Of a DNA stretch of 32,618 bases, positions 5,782-14,065 are shown in pieces; positions within the stretch are counted from its first letter, which is position 1; each line of letters opens with the position of its first letter. The DNA lies in the NCBI GenBank assembly GCA_035536185.1, contig DATLOM010000020.1, positions 1 through 32,618 of the forward strand. The letters run 5' to 3'. Below the pieces are notes generated by a model. That model saw only the letters and a program-made list of their open reading frames with translations. It was not told the DNA's origin and did not search any database. The translations under genes were made by a program, and so were the position numbers. The DNA comes from GCA-2861595 sp035536185. GTDB lineage: Bacteria > Actinomycetota > Acidimicrobiia > Acidimicrobiales > GCA-2861595.

Positions 5782-5838
5782 GCACTGACCCTGACCGTCG
5801 TGGCCGAGGGCGTGGAGACGTTCGCGATGATGAGAGCC
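5782..5838 (+). pseudogene. fragment of an EAL-domain gene
   Basis: The plus-strand frame gives ALTLTVVAEGVETFAMMRA, which matches the conserved xxVVAEGVET motif near the end of EAL cyclic-di-GMP phosphodiesterase domains. Only about 19 residues are present, with no other EAL motif nearby, so it is at most a gene scrap. Chance similarity cannot be excluded. Confidence 0.35.
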
Positions 5839-5840
5839 CT

Positions 5841-6497
5841 TCACCTACCAAGCAGGCCTTCGTGTTGTGCCAGGTCTATGACCTCGTCCACCGACGCCGC
5901 GTCGGTCTTCTGCAAGATGTTGTGAACGTGGTTCTTCGTTGTGCTTCGAGCAATCCCGAGTACGTCGGCAACCTCCGTGACCGGCCGGACCTCGCTCAAG
6001 ATCTGGAGGACGGCCAGCTCGCGGGGTGTGAGCTTCTCCAGCCGGGCCCAGCAACCTGCAGGGTCGTGGCCCGTGTAGGCCTTGGCGACGCCGCGGGTGA
6101 CCGGCTCGGCGCAGCGCACTGAACGTCCAGCCTGGACATCGCGCACTGCGGCCACCAACTCGGGCAGGGAGATCTTTTTCGAAACCATCCCGCTGGCCCC
6201 AGCGTCGTAGCTCTCCCTCACCTGGTACGGACCATGGAGCCACGACAACAGCAGGACCCGGGAACCGGGTGCCCAGGCCGACAGATAGCGCGCCGCCGCC
6301 GGCCCAGACGTTCCCGATGTCCAGAAGTCGTAGAGCACGACGTTGGGCTGAGCGACGATCACGGCATCGAGAGCAGCACGGCCCGGCCCAAAATGCTCCC
6401 CGACCACCTTCAATTCCGGCTCACCCGCCAGGGCCCGGCCCAGGCTCTCTGCGAACAACCGCTCGGAGTCCGCAATCAGGACGGTGATCTCATCCAT
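5841..6497 (-). CDS. LuxR/NarL-family response regulator
   Basis: The 218-residue protein has an N-terminal receiver domain (about 1-120) and a C-terminal LuxR-type helix-turn-helix (about 155-218, LTPRELAVLQILSE, then IARSTTKNHVHNILQKTDA). The phosphoacceptor is Asp57 in VLYDFW, the switch Ser is Ser85, and the conserved Lys is Lys107. Of the usual acidic pair only Asp10 is present, with Ser11 beside it. It should bind DNA when phosphorylated by a sensor kinase; no kinase is in the window. ATG at 6497 overlaps the end of the upstream regulator gene by 8 nt, so the two are translated together. They share the receiver-LuxR layout and a DFW motif and may be products of an old duplication. Confidence 0.9.
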   Translation of the reverse strand: MDEITVLIADSERLFAESLGRALAGEPELKVVGEHFGPGRAALDAVIVAQPNVVLYDFWTSGTSGPAAARYLSAWAPGSRVLLLSWLHGPYQVRESYDAGASGMVSKKISLPELVAAVRDVQAGRSVRCAEPVTRGVAKAYTGHDPAGCWARLEKLTPRELAVLQILSEVRPVTEVADVLGIARSTTKNHVHNILQKTDAASVDEVIDLAQHEGLLGR

Positions 6498-7230
6498 CGT
6501 CGAGCCCAGGGGTGGCACCAGGATGCTCGCCCATCTCTTTGGCGTAAGGCCGCGGAACCAGTCCGGCCTGGCGAGCGACCTTGATCGCTTCACGCTGGCT
6601 TCGGGTGCCGGTCTTCTTGAGGATGTTCTGTATGTGGTTCCTGACCGTGCCTGGGCTGAGGTACAAGTCCGCCGCCACCTCCTCCACGGAGCGCCCTTTG
6701 GCCCGAGCCCGGAGAATCTTGATCTCTCGCGCCGAGAGCGTCGTGAGTCGGTCTCCGTACTGCTCGTATTGTCTGTAGCGCGTCTCGGACCCCTGGACCG
6801 CCCGCCGCAGCTCCTCCGCGAATACTGGAGACTCGCCGGCGTAAGCCCTATGGACGGCCTCCACCACCTGGTCGAGCGACAAGCTTCGCGGGAGAAACCC
6901 TGCCGCCCCGGCAGAAAGGGCAGCGTCTACCTGAGAAGCGCCGATGACGCTCGACAACACGAGTACCTGGCTGGGCGGTTCCAAGGAGCGGATGACCTTC
7001 GTCGCCGTCAGAGCGTCCACATCACCGGCGATCCAGAAGTCGAGGAGCACCACATCGGGGTGCAGCCGGTTGACGATGTCAACCGTCGCGTTCCCGGTGA
7101 GAGCCGGCTCGGGGAGCGGGCGGATTCCCGCACAGGTACTGAGGCCGACCACCAGCGCCTCAGCCGCCAGACGCCGTGGATCGGCGACGAGCACCGAGGT
7201 TGTGGCGCCCCCCTCGGACACCCCCGTCAC
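6490..7230 (-). CDS. LuxR/NarL-family response regulator (first of a tandem pair)
   Basis: The 246-residue protein has a receiver domain at about 12-130 and a LuxR helix-turn-helix at about 163-228 (TLSAREIKILRARAKGRS, then LSPGTVRNHIQNILKKTG). Asp64 in VVLLDFW is the phosphoacceptor. The Lys that normally follows at the end of beta-5 is Arg115 (GFLPRSLS), and the acidic pair has only Asp17, so phosphorylation behaviour may be unusual. The GTG start at 7230 overlaps the stop of a 12-codon frame with a strong ribosome-binding site, suggesting translational coupling to a leader peptide. A second GTG at 7221 is possible. The gene lies just downstream of the Kelch/BNR surface operon on the same strand. 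Confidence 0.88.
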   Translation of the reverse strand: MTGVSEGGATTSVLVADPRRLAAEALVVGLSTCAGIRPLPEPALTGNATVDIVNRLHPDVVLLDFWIAGDVDALTATKVIRSLEPPSQVLVLSSVIGASQVDAALSAGAAGFLPRSLSLDQVVEAVHRAYAGESPVFAEELRRAVQGSETRYRQYEQYGDRLTTLSAREIKILRARAKGRSVEEVAADLYLSPGTVRNHIQNILKKTGTRSQREAIKVARQAGLVPRPYAKEMGEHPGATPGLDDG

Positions 7231-7265
7231 AGCGCGTGCGGCGTCGGTGATCGGTTCATGGTCAT
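7227..7265 (-). CDS. possible 12-residue leader peptide
   Basis: A strong Shine-Dalgarno (GGGAGGAC) precedes ATG at 7265. The frame encodes MTMNRSPTPHAL and stops with TGA that overlaps the GTG start of the response regulator (GTGA). The regulator itself has no ribosome-binding site, so ribosomes could reach it by termination-reinitiation. The peptide has no obvious attenuator codon run. It may simply be a coupling device. Confidence 0.4.
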   Translation of the reverse strand: MTMNRSPTPHAL

Positions 7266-7315
7266 GTCCTCCCGGCTCCTGCCGCCACTAGTGACGTTCA
7301 GTGAACAACACCGGC

Positions 7316-7335
7316 TGGCCTGTAGCCATAGGCCA
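7316..7335 (-). terminator. possible terminator after the surface operon
   Basis: TGGCCT and AGGCCA form a 6-bp stem with an 8-nt loop, 18 bases past the stop of the Kelch gene. The minus-strand sequence that follows has a short GTTGTT stretch. A separate inverted repeat, GTTCA-G-TGAAC (7296-7306), lies between it and the regulator leader. Weak evidence only. Confidence 0.3.
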
Positions 7336-7352
7336 CATTGCACAAACGCCGG

Positions 7353-10316
7353 TCAGCGAGCCCGGACCACGAGGCTGGTGTCCCGATAGGAGAAGGCCCA
7401 GGCGCCTTCGCCCACCTCGAGAGTTGTCGTCTCCTGGAAGCCCGATATGCGGTAGCCACCGGTAGCCGAGTTCAAGGCGGGGTCCCATCGGGCGGCGAAG
7501 TCGTGGCCGGAGAGCTCGGCCGGGCGTGTGGCGGGGTTGCCGACGATGGATGCGCGGTACCTGCCCAGAGGCACCTGCACCTCATCGGTGCCCGCAGCCA
7601 GCTGCACGGTGGTGGGGCAAGCGAACCAGCCCCAGTACCCGTGGCCCGCCTCCACGCCCGCGCCGGGGTCTTCGACGCTGTAGCGATTCCCCGAGCCGAG
7701 GTTGAACCATCCGAACACGGCGGTCGCCCGCGACACCGTTCCGCTCGGTAGGCCCATCAATGAGTACCCCGACTCGTAGCGGACCTGGTCAGGATGGCTC
7801 GCCTCGGTGGGCCCGCAGAGCTCGGAGTCGACGGCCTCTGAGGGCACCGACAGAGTCTCGGCCGTGGCGGTGGCGATGGGGCCCATCACGTCATCGGCGC
7901 CCAATGCCGCCACTGCGTAGTGGTACCGGGTACCAGGGGTGAGCTTGCCCACCGCGAGGCGCAACACCTCGCCCACCTCGTTGACCACGAAGTCGTCGCA
8001 GATCCCGCCACACAGTGAGGGGGCGGTATCGAAGTTGGCTTCGGTGATGGGCGCACGGGACTGCCTCACCACGTAACGCTCGGCCGCCGGGCCGGCGTCG
8101 CCCACCGACCCTGCAGCTCTGAAGCTCAGCTCGATGTCCCGTGACGAAACAGCCCGAGCAGCGAGGCCGCGGACTGCTCCCGGTGCCCCGGTGTAGGAGA
8201 ATGGCTCGGGCGCCTTCGCCGTGCCACCGTCGGTCCCCACCGTCACCGGGGCCTTGGCCACGACGCCGGGCGGGGTGGTGACCTCGATGGTGGTCGGGTT
8301 GAGCACCTCGACGGTGGCCGCGGGGACGCCCCCGAAGAACACCCGGCTCTCGGGGGTGAAGCGGGTGCCGGTGATGGTCAACTCAGTGTTGCCGGTGATG
8401 GGGCCGGTGGCCTTGGACAGCGAGAGCACCGTGGGCGGCAGGACGAAGGTGTCGACGGTGCCGTCGTCGCGGATGGCCAGGACCCGTCCGCAGTTCGACC
8501 CACAGGTGCCGGTGGTGGGCAACTCGATCAGCTGGGCAGATCCCGGTGAGCTCAGAGCCCCCGCCGGTGACCACTGGTTCTTCACCGGGTCATAGATCTC
8601 GGCGTCCGCCACCGGTCCGGTAGGCGAGAACCCACCGGCCACCAGGACACGCCCGTCGGAGAGCATCAGCGTCGCCGGCCGGTAGCGGCGGGTGGCCATG
8701 GGCGCCGCGTAGGACCACGATTCGGTCAGGGGATCGAACACCTCGGTGGTGGCCGTGGCCAGGGCCGGCGTCGTGCTCGGGCCCGGATCGATCGGCCCTT
8801 CGATGTGGATCGAGCCCCCCACCACCATCACCTTGCCCCCCGGCAATTCCACAGCCCCGTGGCCGTAGCGGGGTGCGTTCATGGGACGCGTGGTGCGCCA
8901 CGTATTGCTTACGGGATCGAAGATGGCCGGTGGAGGCAGAGGGACCTGGTTGTCGTCGGTGAAGCGAACGATCAGGGTAGAGGCCCTGCGCTTGAACCCA
9001 CCCGCCGCCAGCACCTTGGAGCAATTGGTCCCGCACTGCTCCGGGGTTCCGTGCATCAGAGTCAGGGTGTGGTCCACCAAAGGCAACGGAAGGGGCTGCA
9101 CCGGCAGCCAGGTGCCGCTCGCCAAGCTGGGGTCGTAGATCTCGACTGCACTGATGCCCGCGTTCGAGCGGCCCTGCTCCTGGCAACATCCGCCCGCGAC
9201 CAGCACCCGATCGTCATCGAGCAGTAACGCTGGGCCACTGGCCGCGGTCGCCTTCGGAGCAATAGTCTGCCATTTCGGCCCCGATGCCTGGTGGTCGTAC
9301 ACCTGTGGAACATTGGGGTCGGTACAGGCCGTGCGAATGTCGCTTACACCGACCTGGCACTGCGCCTGCACCGACCGGCCGAACACATCGTGGCTTCGGA
9401 ACGTGAGAACTTTGCCGATGGGCAGCGTCACCGTCAGAACGGGACGATTCGCACCTTTGGGGTCGGCCGCCGCAGGCTCTCCGTCCTGCCATATGCCTGA
9501 CGCGGGCTCGAAGACCGCTGCGGTGCTGGGCGTGCCCGCGGCAACGGTCAGGATCTGTCCCCCGGGCAGCAGCGCCGGCACACCGGGCGCGGGGTATGAC
9601 GTCGAACCGGTGGTGGTCCATCCGCCCGTCCCGTAGTGGAACCACGCGCCGGCGGCGTCGGATGCTGAGTCTCCGACCGAGTTTGTGACCACCAAAGTCA
9701 CTCGGCCGCCTCGCCCAGGGGCCGCCTGTGGGGGGAACGTGACCCCGATCTGGTGGTCGGAGATCACCTGGAATGCGCTCGCCGCGGCGCTAGCTCCCGG
9801 CGCCCCACCGGGCAACGGCGGATCGACGAAACGAACGGCGGAAACCGTTGCCAAGCTCTTCCCGGTTACGACAACCTCCGGCCCACCAGTCACGGGGCCA
9901 CCACGCGAAGCCACGGACATGACCACCGGAACGTCGGCCGGCACCGTGTCCACGGGCGGCGGTGTAGCGACGCTGGCCAGGGTAGGGACCACCTCCTCAG
10001 AGGGCGCCGATTCGGGACCAAGGCCCACGCCGTTCGATCCACGGACGGAGAACCGGTAATTGGTCCCGTTGGTGAGCCCTGGGACCAGGGCCACTTTGGC
10101 GGCCGCCGGCACCCTGGCTGCTGCCCCACCCGGCGCCGCCGTCACAATGTAGGAGTCGATCGTGCCGACCGGGTTGATGGCCGGTGACCAGGTCACCAGA
10201 GCGGACCGATCACGCGGTGAAGCTCCGGTGACAGTCGGCGCGGACCGGATCTCTCCGGGAACGACTGGTGCTGACGGCAAAGATGGTCGGCCAGGCCCGT
10301 TGGCACTCCTCGCCAC
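7353..10316 (-). CDS. large secreted Kelch/IPT/FN3 protein, C-terminal part (frameshifted from 10193-12286)
   Basis: This 987-codon frame is the continuation of the gene that begins at 12286. It opens inside a fibronectin type III domain, then shows another FN3 (about 25-110), an IPT/TIG domain (about 130-225), a Kelch beta-propeller (about 230-630, repeated VMVVGG, VLVAGG and EIYDP motifs), a second IPT (about 640-715, PITGNTELTITG), another FN3 (about 720-825), and a C-terminal domain with paired YGW/GYWGWF and YRASIVGNP motifs that recurs at the ends of secreted actinobacterial and chloroflexotal proteins. By family it is an extracellular adhesion or glycan-binding scaffold. Galactose-oxidase catalytic residues could not be confirmed. 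The first in-frame start is GTG at 10316, but that is unlikely to be a true start because there is no signal peptide. Confidence 0.8.
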   Translation of the reverse strand: MARSANGPGRPSLPSAPVVPGEIRSAPTVTGASPRDRSALVTWSPAINPVGTIDSYIVTAAPGGAAARVPAAAKVALVPGLTNGTNYRFSVRGSNGVGLGPESAPSEEVVPTLASVATPPPVDTVPADVPVVMSVASRGGPVTGGPEVVVTGKSLATVSAVRFVDPPLPGGAPGASAAASAFQVISDHQIGVTFPPQAAPGRGGRVTLVVTNSVGDSASDAAGAWFHYGTGGWTTTGSTSYPAPGVPALLPGGQILTVAAGTPSTAAVFEPASGIWQDGEPAAADPKGANRPVLTVTLPIGKVLTFRSHDVFGRSVQAQCQVGVSDIRTACTDPNVPQVYDHQASGPKWQTIAPKATAASGPALLLDDDRVLVAGGCCQEQGRSNAGISAVEIYDPSLASGTWLPVQPLPLPLVDHTLTLMHGTPEQCGTNCSKVLAAGGFKRRASTLIVRFTDDNQVPLPPPAIFDPVSNTWRTTRPMNAPRYGHGAVELPGGKVMVVGGSIHIEGPIDPGPSTTPALATATTEVFDPLTESWSYAAPMATRRYRPATLMLSDGRVLVAGGFSPTGPVADAEIYDPVKNQWSPAGALSSPGSAQLIELPTTGTCGSNCGRVLAIRDDGTVDTFVLPPTVLSLSKATGPITGNTELTITGTRFTPESRVFFGGVPAATVEVLNPTTIEVTTPPGVVAKAPVTVGTDGGTAKAPEPFSYTGAPGAVRGLAARAVSSRDIELSFRAAGSVGDAGPAAERYVVRQSRAPITEANFDTAPSLCGGICDDFVVNEVGEVLRLAVGKLTPGTRYHYAVAALGADDVMGPIATATAETLSVPSEAVDSELCGPTEASHPDQVRYESGYSLMGLPSGTVSRATAVFGWFNLGSGNRYSVEDPGAGVEAGHGYWGWFACPTTVQLAAGTDEVQVPLGRYRASIVGNPATRPAELSGHDFAARWDPALNSATGGYRISGFQETTTLEVGEGAWAFSYRDTSLVVRAR

Positions 10317-12286
10317 GACGGAGAAACGTAAGCAGTGCCGTTCCGGAGGTTCGTGAATTCCGCCGTCGTCACATCCGCACCGTCCACTGACATGATCCCG
10401 GCTCCATCCGCTGGCGCCGGCGTCACCAGAACCTCGTACCCCGTTACGGCACTGCCGTCCTCAGGGGGAGGGACGTCTTCGGCCGGTCGCACCCAGTGGA
10501 CGGATGCAGTGCCGTTTCCGGCCACGCCTTCCACTGCAGTGGGTGCGAGCGGGACGTTCAGGCTCCCCGGGATGCCCGGAAGACCCTTCCCGATCCGATT
10601 GACGGCGCGAACCTCGTAGTCGTGGGTGAGCAATGTGCCCGCCAGCCTCGCCGACCCCGCACCGGCCCCCTGCACCACTTTGACTTCGGCCGGCTGGCCG
10701 GGCTCGTTGGCGATCCCCTTGACCTCGTAGTGCGAGATGGCCGCGCCGCCGTCGATGTTGGGCGGGCTCCACGAGAGGGTGGTCTCCGACCCACTCCTCG
10801 ACGCCGTTACACCCCGCGGCCGCCCGGGTTCGAAAACACTGTCGATCCGTACCGCTGCTGAAAGAATCGCGCCAAACGTCCCCGACCCCGGTACATGGTC
10901 CTCCCCACCTGCCTGCAGCACGGTCCCATCTCCTAGGACTGTGAGAGTCTCCCCACCCTGAGTCGGACCATTGCAGTTGGCCGACGCCGGGCAGGGGTAC
11001 GCAATCCCGTTCCTGTCATCGAGGTCGTAGACGAAGGCCGGAAGGGTCTTGTCCGCGCCCACGAGGCCGGCCCCCGAGCGCACGTTGGATGCAAAGGCCA
11101 GGACCCGACCGGAGTTCGGCAGCAGGACGGCCGAATGGGAACCCACGGTCACCGTGCCCGACCAGCCGGCGCGAGCCCAGGCACCCCTCCCGCCGTCGCC
11201 TGCAGGATCGAAGATCTGCACCCAGTTGTCCGGTGTGTCCCTACCTCGGCCGCTGAGCATCAGAACCGTCCCATCCGGGAGAAGCGTCGCCGTGGGACGC
11301 CTGAATTCAGAGCAGGGGGTCCTCGGCCCCCCGTAGGTGCTCGGGCAATCGAGCATCGGAGCGGCGGACGACAGTGCTGCCGCGGGAAACGCAGGGTCAT
11401 AGACGATCTTCGGGTCGTAGATCTCCACGTCGCCGACGTAGTTCGCCGCCGCGGTGAGCGTCTTGCCCTTCACCCCGCCGATGATGGCCACCCGCCCATC
11501 GGCAAGAAGAGTCGCCGCATGTCGGGCCCGCGGAACCCTCAGCCGCCCGGCAACCGTGAACTGGCCGGTTTCCGGGTCGTAGATCTCCAGGCTGGCAACG
11601 ACACGGTCCAGCACCGACGGGCCCGGATCAGGCGCGCTGCGATCGACACCAAACCCGCCGACGATGAGTACCTTGCCGCAGTACGACGGCGCGTTCTCGA
11701 CAGCAACATGGCACTCAGGCCCATCGAGAAGGGTGGCGGTGTGTTCGGCTCTCGTGAAGGCCATGTCCGCGCCGAGCGCCCACAGCCCCAACGGTGCGTC
11801 CACGTCCTGGCTGTAGAGGTTGGAAGTGAACGTCGACGTGTCGACAACGTCGTTGAGGCCGTCGTTGTAGCCACCGGTGACGAGCACTGCGCCGCACTGA
11901 GCGGCGGGCGCCTGGGTTCGGCAGGCCGGGCCTTCCAGGACCGTTGCCGTGTGCTTCATCCGCGGCGCCGGCATGGGCGCCACCAACTGCCAGGAGTCAG
12001 CTGCCGGGTCATAGACCTCGGCCGTCTCCGTCGCCAGAGGCGCCAGGCGGTCAGCCACGCCTGTGCTCCCCGCGCTTCCGCCCGCCACCAGCACCTTGCC
12101 ATCGGCAAGGTGCGAAGCCGTGTGGTGGGAACGCCGTACGTTCATGTCGGTGTAGTGCGGGTAGCTCGCCTCAGCCCTGGAGAAGGGCGCCTTGACCACC
12201 GACACCGCCACCATGCCGGCAATGAGGGCGAGGACCACCGGCACCGAGAGCGGCCACCGCCTGAGCGGCGTCGAGCATGAACCCAT
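10193..12286 (-). CDS. large secreted Kelch/FN3 protein, N-terminal part
   Basis: The frame starts at ATG 12286, overlapping the stop of the BNR gene by one base. It has a signal peptide or anchor (about residues 10-38, VPVVLALIAGMVAVSVV), then Kelch repeats from about 45 to 480 (KVLVAGGSA, AEVYDPAADSW, VLVTGGYND, VAIIGGVKG), an FN3 domain (about 490-580) and most of a second FN3 (to about 670). At LRNGTAY the reading frame breaks: adding one T to the TTT at 10324-10326 (A run on the plus strand) would restore YVFSVVARSANG and join it to the frame ending at 7353. The restored protein would be about 1,640 residues. The last residues of this frame, after NGTAYV, are out-of-frame sequence. Either a real frameshift or an assembly error. 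Confidence 0.8.
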   Translation of the reverse strand: MGSCSTPLRRWPLSVPVVLALIAGMVAVSVVKAPFSRAEASYPHYTDMNVRRSHHTASHLADGKVLVAGGSAGSTGVADRLAPLATETAEVYDPAADSWQLVAPMPAPRMKHTATVLEGPACRTQAPAAQCGAVLVTGGYNDGLNDVVDTSTFTSNLYSQDVDAPLGLWALGADMAFTRAEHTATLLDGPECHVAVENAPSYCGKVLIVGGFGVDRSAPDPGPSVLDRVVASLEIYDPETGQFTVAGRLRVPRARHAATLLADGRVAIIGGVKGKTLTAAANYVGDVEIYDPKIVYDPAFPAAALSSAAPMLDCPSTYGGPRTPCSEFRRPTATLLPDGTVLMLSGRGRDTPDNWVQIFDPAGDGGRGAWARAGWSGTVTVGSHSAVLLPNSGRVLAFASNVRSGAGLVGADKTLPAFVYDLDDRNGIAYPCPASANCNGPTQGGETLTVLGDGTVLQAGGEDHVPGSGTFGAILSAAVRIDSVFEPGRPRGVTASRSGSETTLSWSPPNIDGGAAISHYEVKGIANEPGQPAEVKVVQGAGAGSARLAGTLLTHDYEVRAVNRIGKGLPGIPGSLNVPLAPTAVEGVAGNGTASVHWVRPAEDVPPPEDGSAVTGYEVLVTPAPADGAGIMSVDGADVTTAEFTNLRNGTAYVSPSWRGVPTGLADHLCRQHQSFPERSGPRRLSPELHRVIGPLW

Positions 12287-13875
12287 CAGAAAGCGAGGTC
12301 CTTCTTCTTCGTTCCGAGCAACGACAACAGCACCAGCGCCACACCGAGAATCCCGACCGCCACCGCTGCTGCCTTCACAGCTGTACGCGTGGTGTTCGAG
12401 AGCCCCCCCGGTGGGGTGACGTCGACCACGGCTTGGACGAGGTCCTGCTTGTTGGATGCCACGGTGCCCGAGCGGGTGTCGGACCAGACGGTGAGGGCCC
12501 GGTTGCGGGAGGACACCAGCCCGAGGCGGCTTCCGAGATCGGGCATGTTGCGCTCGCTCCCGAACCCGATGGTCGAGTCGAAGGGGCGGTCCGAGACGCG
12601 GAGGCTGGGGGCGAAGCTCTTCCCGCCGTCGAAGGACGACTGGAAGGAGACCTCGTTCATCACGTTGTCTGCGTCCTTGCGCCGGTCGTAGTAGACGACG
12701 TCGAGACGACCCTCGGGCGAAACCGCCAGCTTCGGGCGGTACTGCGAGGTGCCGTCGGCGACGGGTGTGTCATTTACCCGGACGCGGCCTCCCCCGGTTA
12801 ACCCGCTGTCCTTCGACGCCCATACCCAAACGTCCGAGTCGCCCTTGGCTGAGTCGTTGAACGAGGCATAGACACGGCGCCCGCCGGCGTCCACTGCTAT
12901 GGAGGGGTACGGAGGGATGAAGACGATGAAGCGCTCGCTGGGGACGATGCGCCGGTCGACAACCGACTCTTCCCAACGGTGCCCGCCATCGTTGGAACGA
13001 GCCACGACGAGCGACCAGGTCCCGTCGTAGGGGTCTCCTCCGAGCCCATCGTGGCCGCCGTGGTAGTCGAGACGGTCGGCGCCGAGGTCGAGGTAGCTGA
13101 GGTAGAGCCCGTTGGGGCCGATGGCAAGAGACGGCGCTACGACCCGCTCCCGATCCGGAGCGCTCACCCTGACCGGCGCACCCCACGTGCTGCCACCGTC
13201 GTCCGAACGCACGATGTTGATCGGATAGCCGGCATCGGGAAAGGCGAGGGTGGCGGTATCGGCTGCCTGGAGTGAGGCCAAGTAGATCCGAGCTGGGACC
13301 TGTGGGTCGGCAACGAGGCGGACCTGGAAAGACAGGCGCCCGAGCGCACGTACAGGCTGCGACAGGGTCCGACCCCCGTCCTTTGACGACACGATCCAAC
13401 CCGCGTTGGGCACGTTGCCCTGGCCCTGGAGGGTCACATAGCTCAGGTAGAGCACACCGTCGGCGCCGAAAGCCGGTTCCGGTGCATAGCACTTGGGTTC
13501 CTCGCCTCCGGGAATCGGGATCGGGGTCTGGAACCAGGTGGATCCGCCGTTGTGGGACAGGTGCAACGCGCAGGAGAAGAACGGCGTGTCGATCCGGTTG
13601 GCCATAGCCAGCTGCGCGCCGTTCACCGGGTTCCGGACCACCGTGGGCGAGTTGTGGGAGTTGATGTCGCGCAGATCGAGAGCGCCGGCGTTCACCGGGC
13701 GGTTCCCCCCGACGATGCGGGCCTCCGGGGCGGTGGCGAGTGCGTCGGCCGCCACCACGGCGCCCACGCCGATCGCTACCAGGCACACCCCGAGTAGCAC
13801 CCGAAGCAGATGGCCTGAGCGGGGCCGCTCCACTCCCGAGGCGGCGATGGGCCGGGCTGTGTTGGTCACCGCCAC
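12286..13875 (-). CDS. membrane-anchored BNR/sialidase-like beta-propeller protein
   Basis: The 529-residue protein has an N-terminal membrane segment (about 24-44, LLRVLLGVCLVAIGVGAVV) and a C-terminal one (about 498-520, AVAVGILGVALVLLSLLG) followed by KKK. Between them are Asp-box (S-x-D-x-G-x-T-W) repeats of the sialidase/BNR type: SHNGGSTWF, SKDGGRT, SDDGGSTWG, SNDGGHRWE, SSFDGGKSF. I do not see a convincing arginine triad or catalytic pair, so enzymatic sialidase activity is unproven. It probably displays an extracellular propeller. GTG start at 13875 with GCAGGG 5 nt upstream. The stop overlaps the start of the Kelch gene, so the two are co-translated. Confidence 0.85.
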   Translation of the reverse strand: MAVTNTARPIAASGVERPRSGHLLRVLLGVCLVAIGVGAVVAADALATAPEARIVGGNRPVNAGALDLRDINSHNSPTVVRNPVNGAQLAMANRIDTPFFSCALHLSHNGGSTWFQTPIPIPGGEEPKCYAPEPAFGADGVLYLSYVTLQGQGNVPNAGWIVSSKDGGRTLSQPVRALGRLSFQVRLVADPQVPARIYLASLQAADTATLAFPDAGYPINIVRSDDGGSTWGAPVRVSAPDRERVVAPSLAIGPNGLYLSYLDLGADRLDYHGGHDGLGGDPYDGTWSLVVARSNDGGHRWEESVVDRRIVPSERFIVFIPPYPSIAVDAGGRRVYASFNDSAKGDSDVWVWASKDSGLTGGGRVRVNDTPVADGTSQYRPKLAVSPEGRLDVVYYDRRKDADNVMNEVSFQSSFDGGKSFAPSLRVSDRPFDSTIGFGSERNMPDLGSRLGLVSSRNRALTVWSDTRSGTVASNKQDLVQAVVDVTPPGGLSNTTRTAVKAAAVAVGILGVALVLLSLLGTKKKDLAF

Positions 13876-14065
13876 CGGCCCTGCAGAGACGATCGTGACG
13901 GATCCACGAAGCTCGAGAGGTGAGGGGCACGGGAGCCGTTCCGCCGATGAGACACCGTTGCCGCCTTCCTTTCTCTGCTTCGAGTCATAACGCCGGGGCC
14001 CACCCTGTGCGGACCCCGGAGTCAGATGCTGTGAATAAGTTCAACCTGGTAGTGCGCGGCCCAAC

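Noticed and set aside
7296..7306. GTTCA-G-TGAAC inverted repeat upstream of the response regulators
   Set aside because: Only 5-bp arms and no second copy, so an operator call is not justified.
11135..12280. 381-codon plus-strand frame opposite the Kelch gene
   Set aside because: Arg/Gly/His-rich shadow of a strongly supported minus-strand gene with a signal peptide and Kelch repeats.
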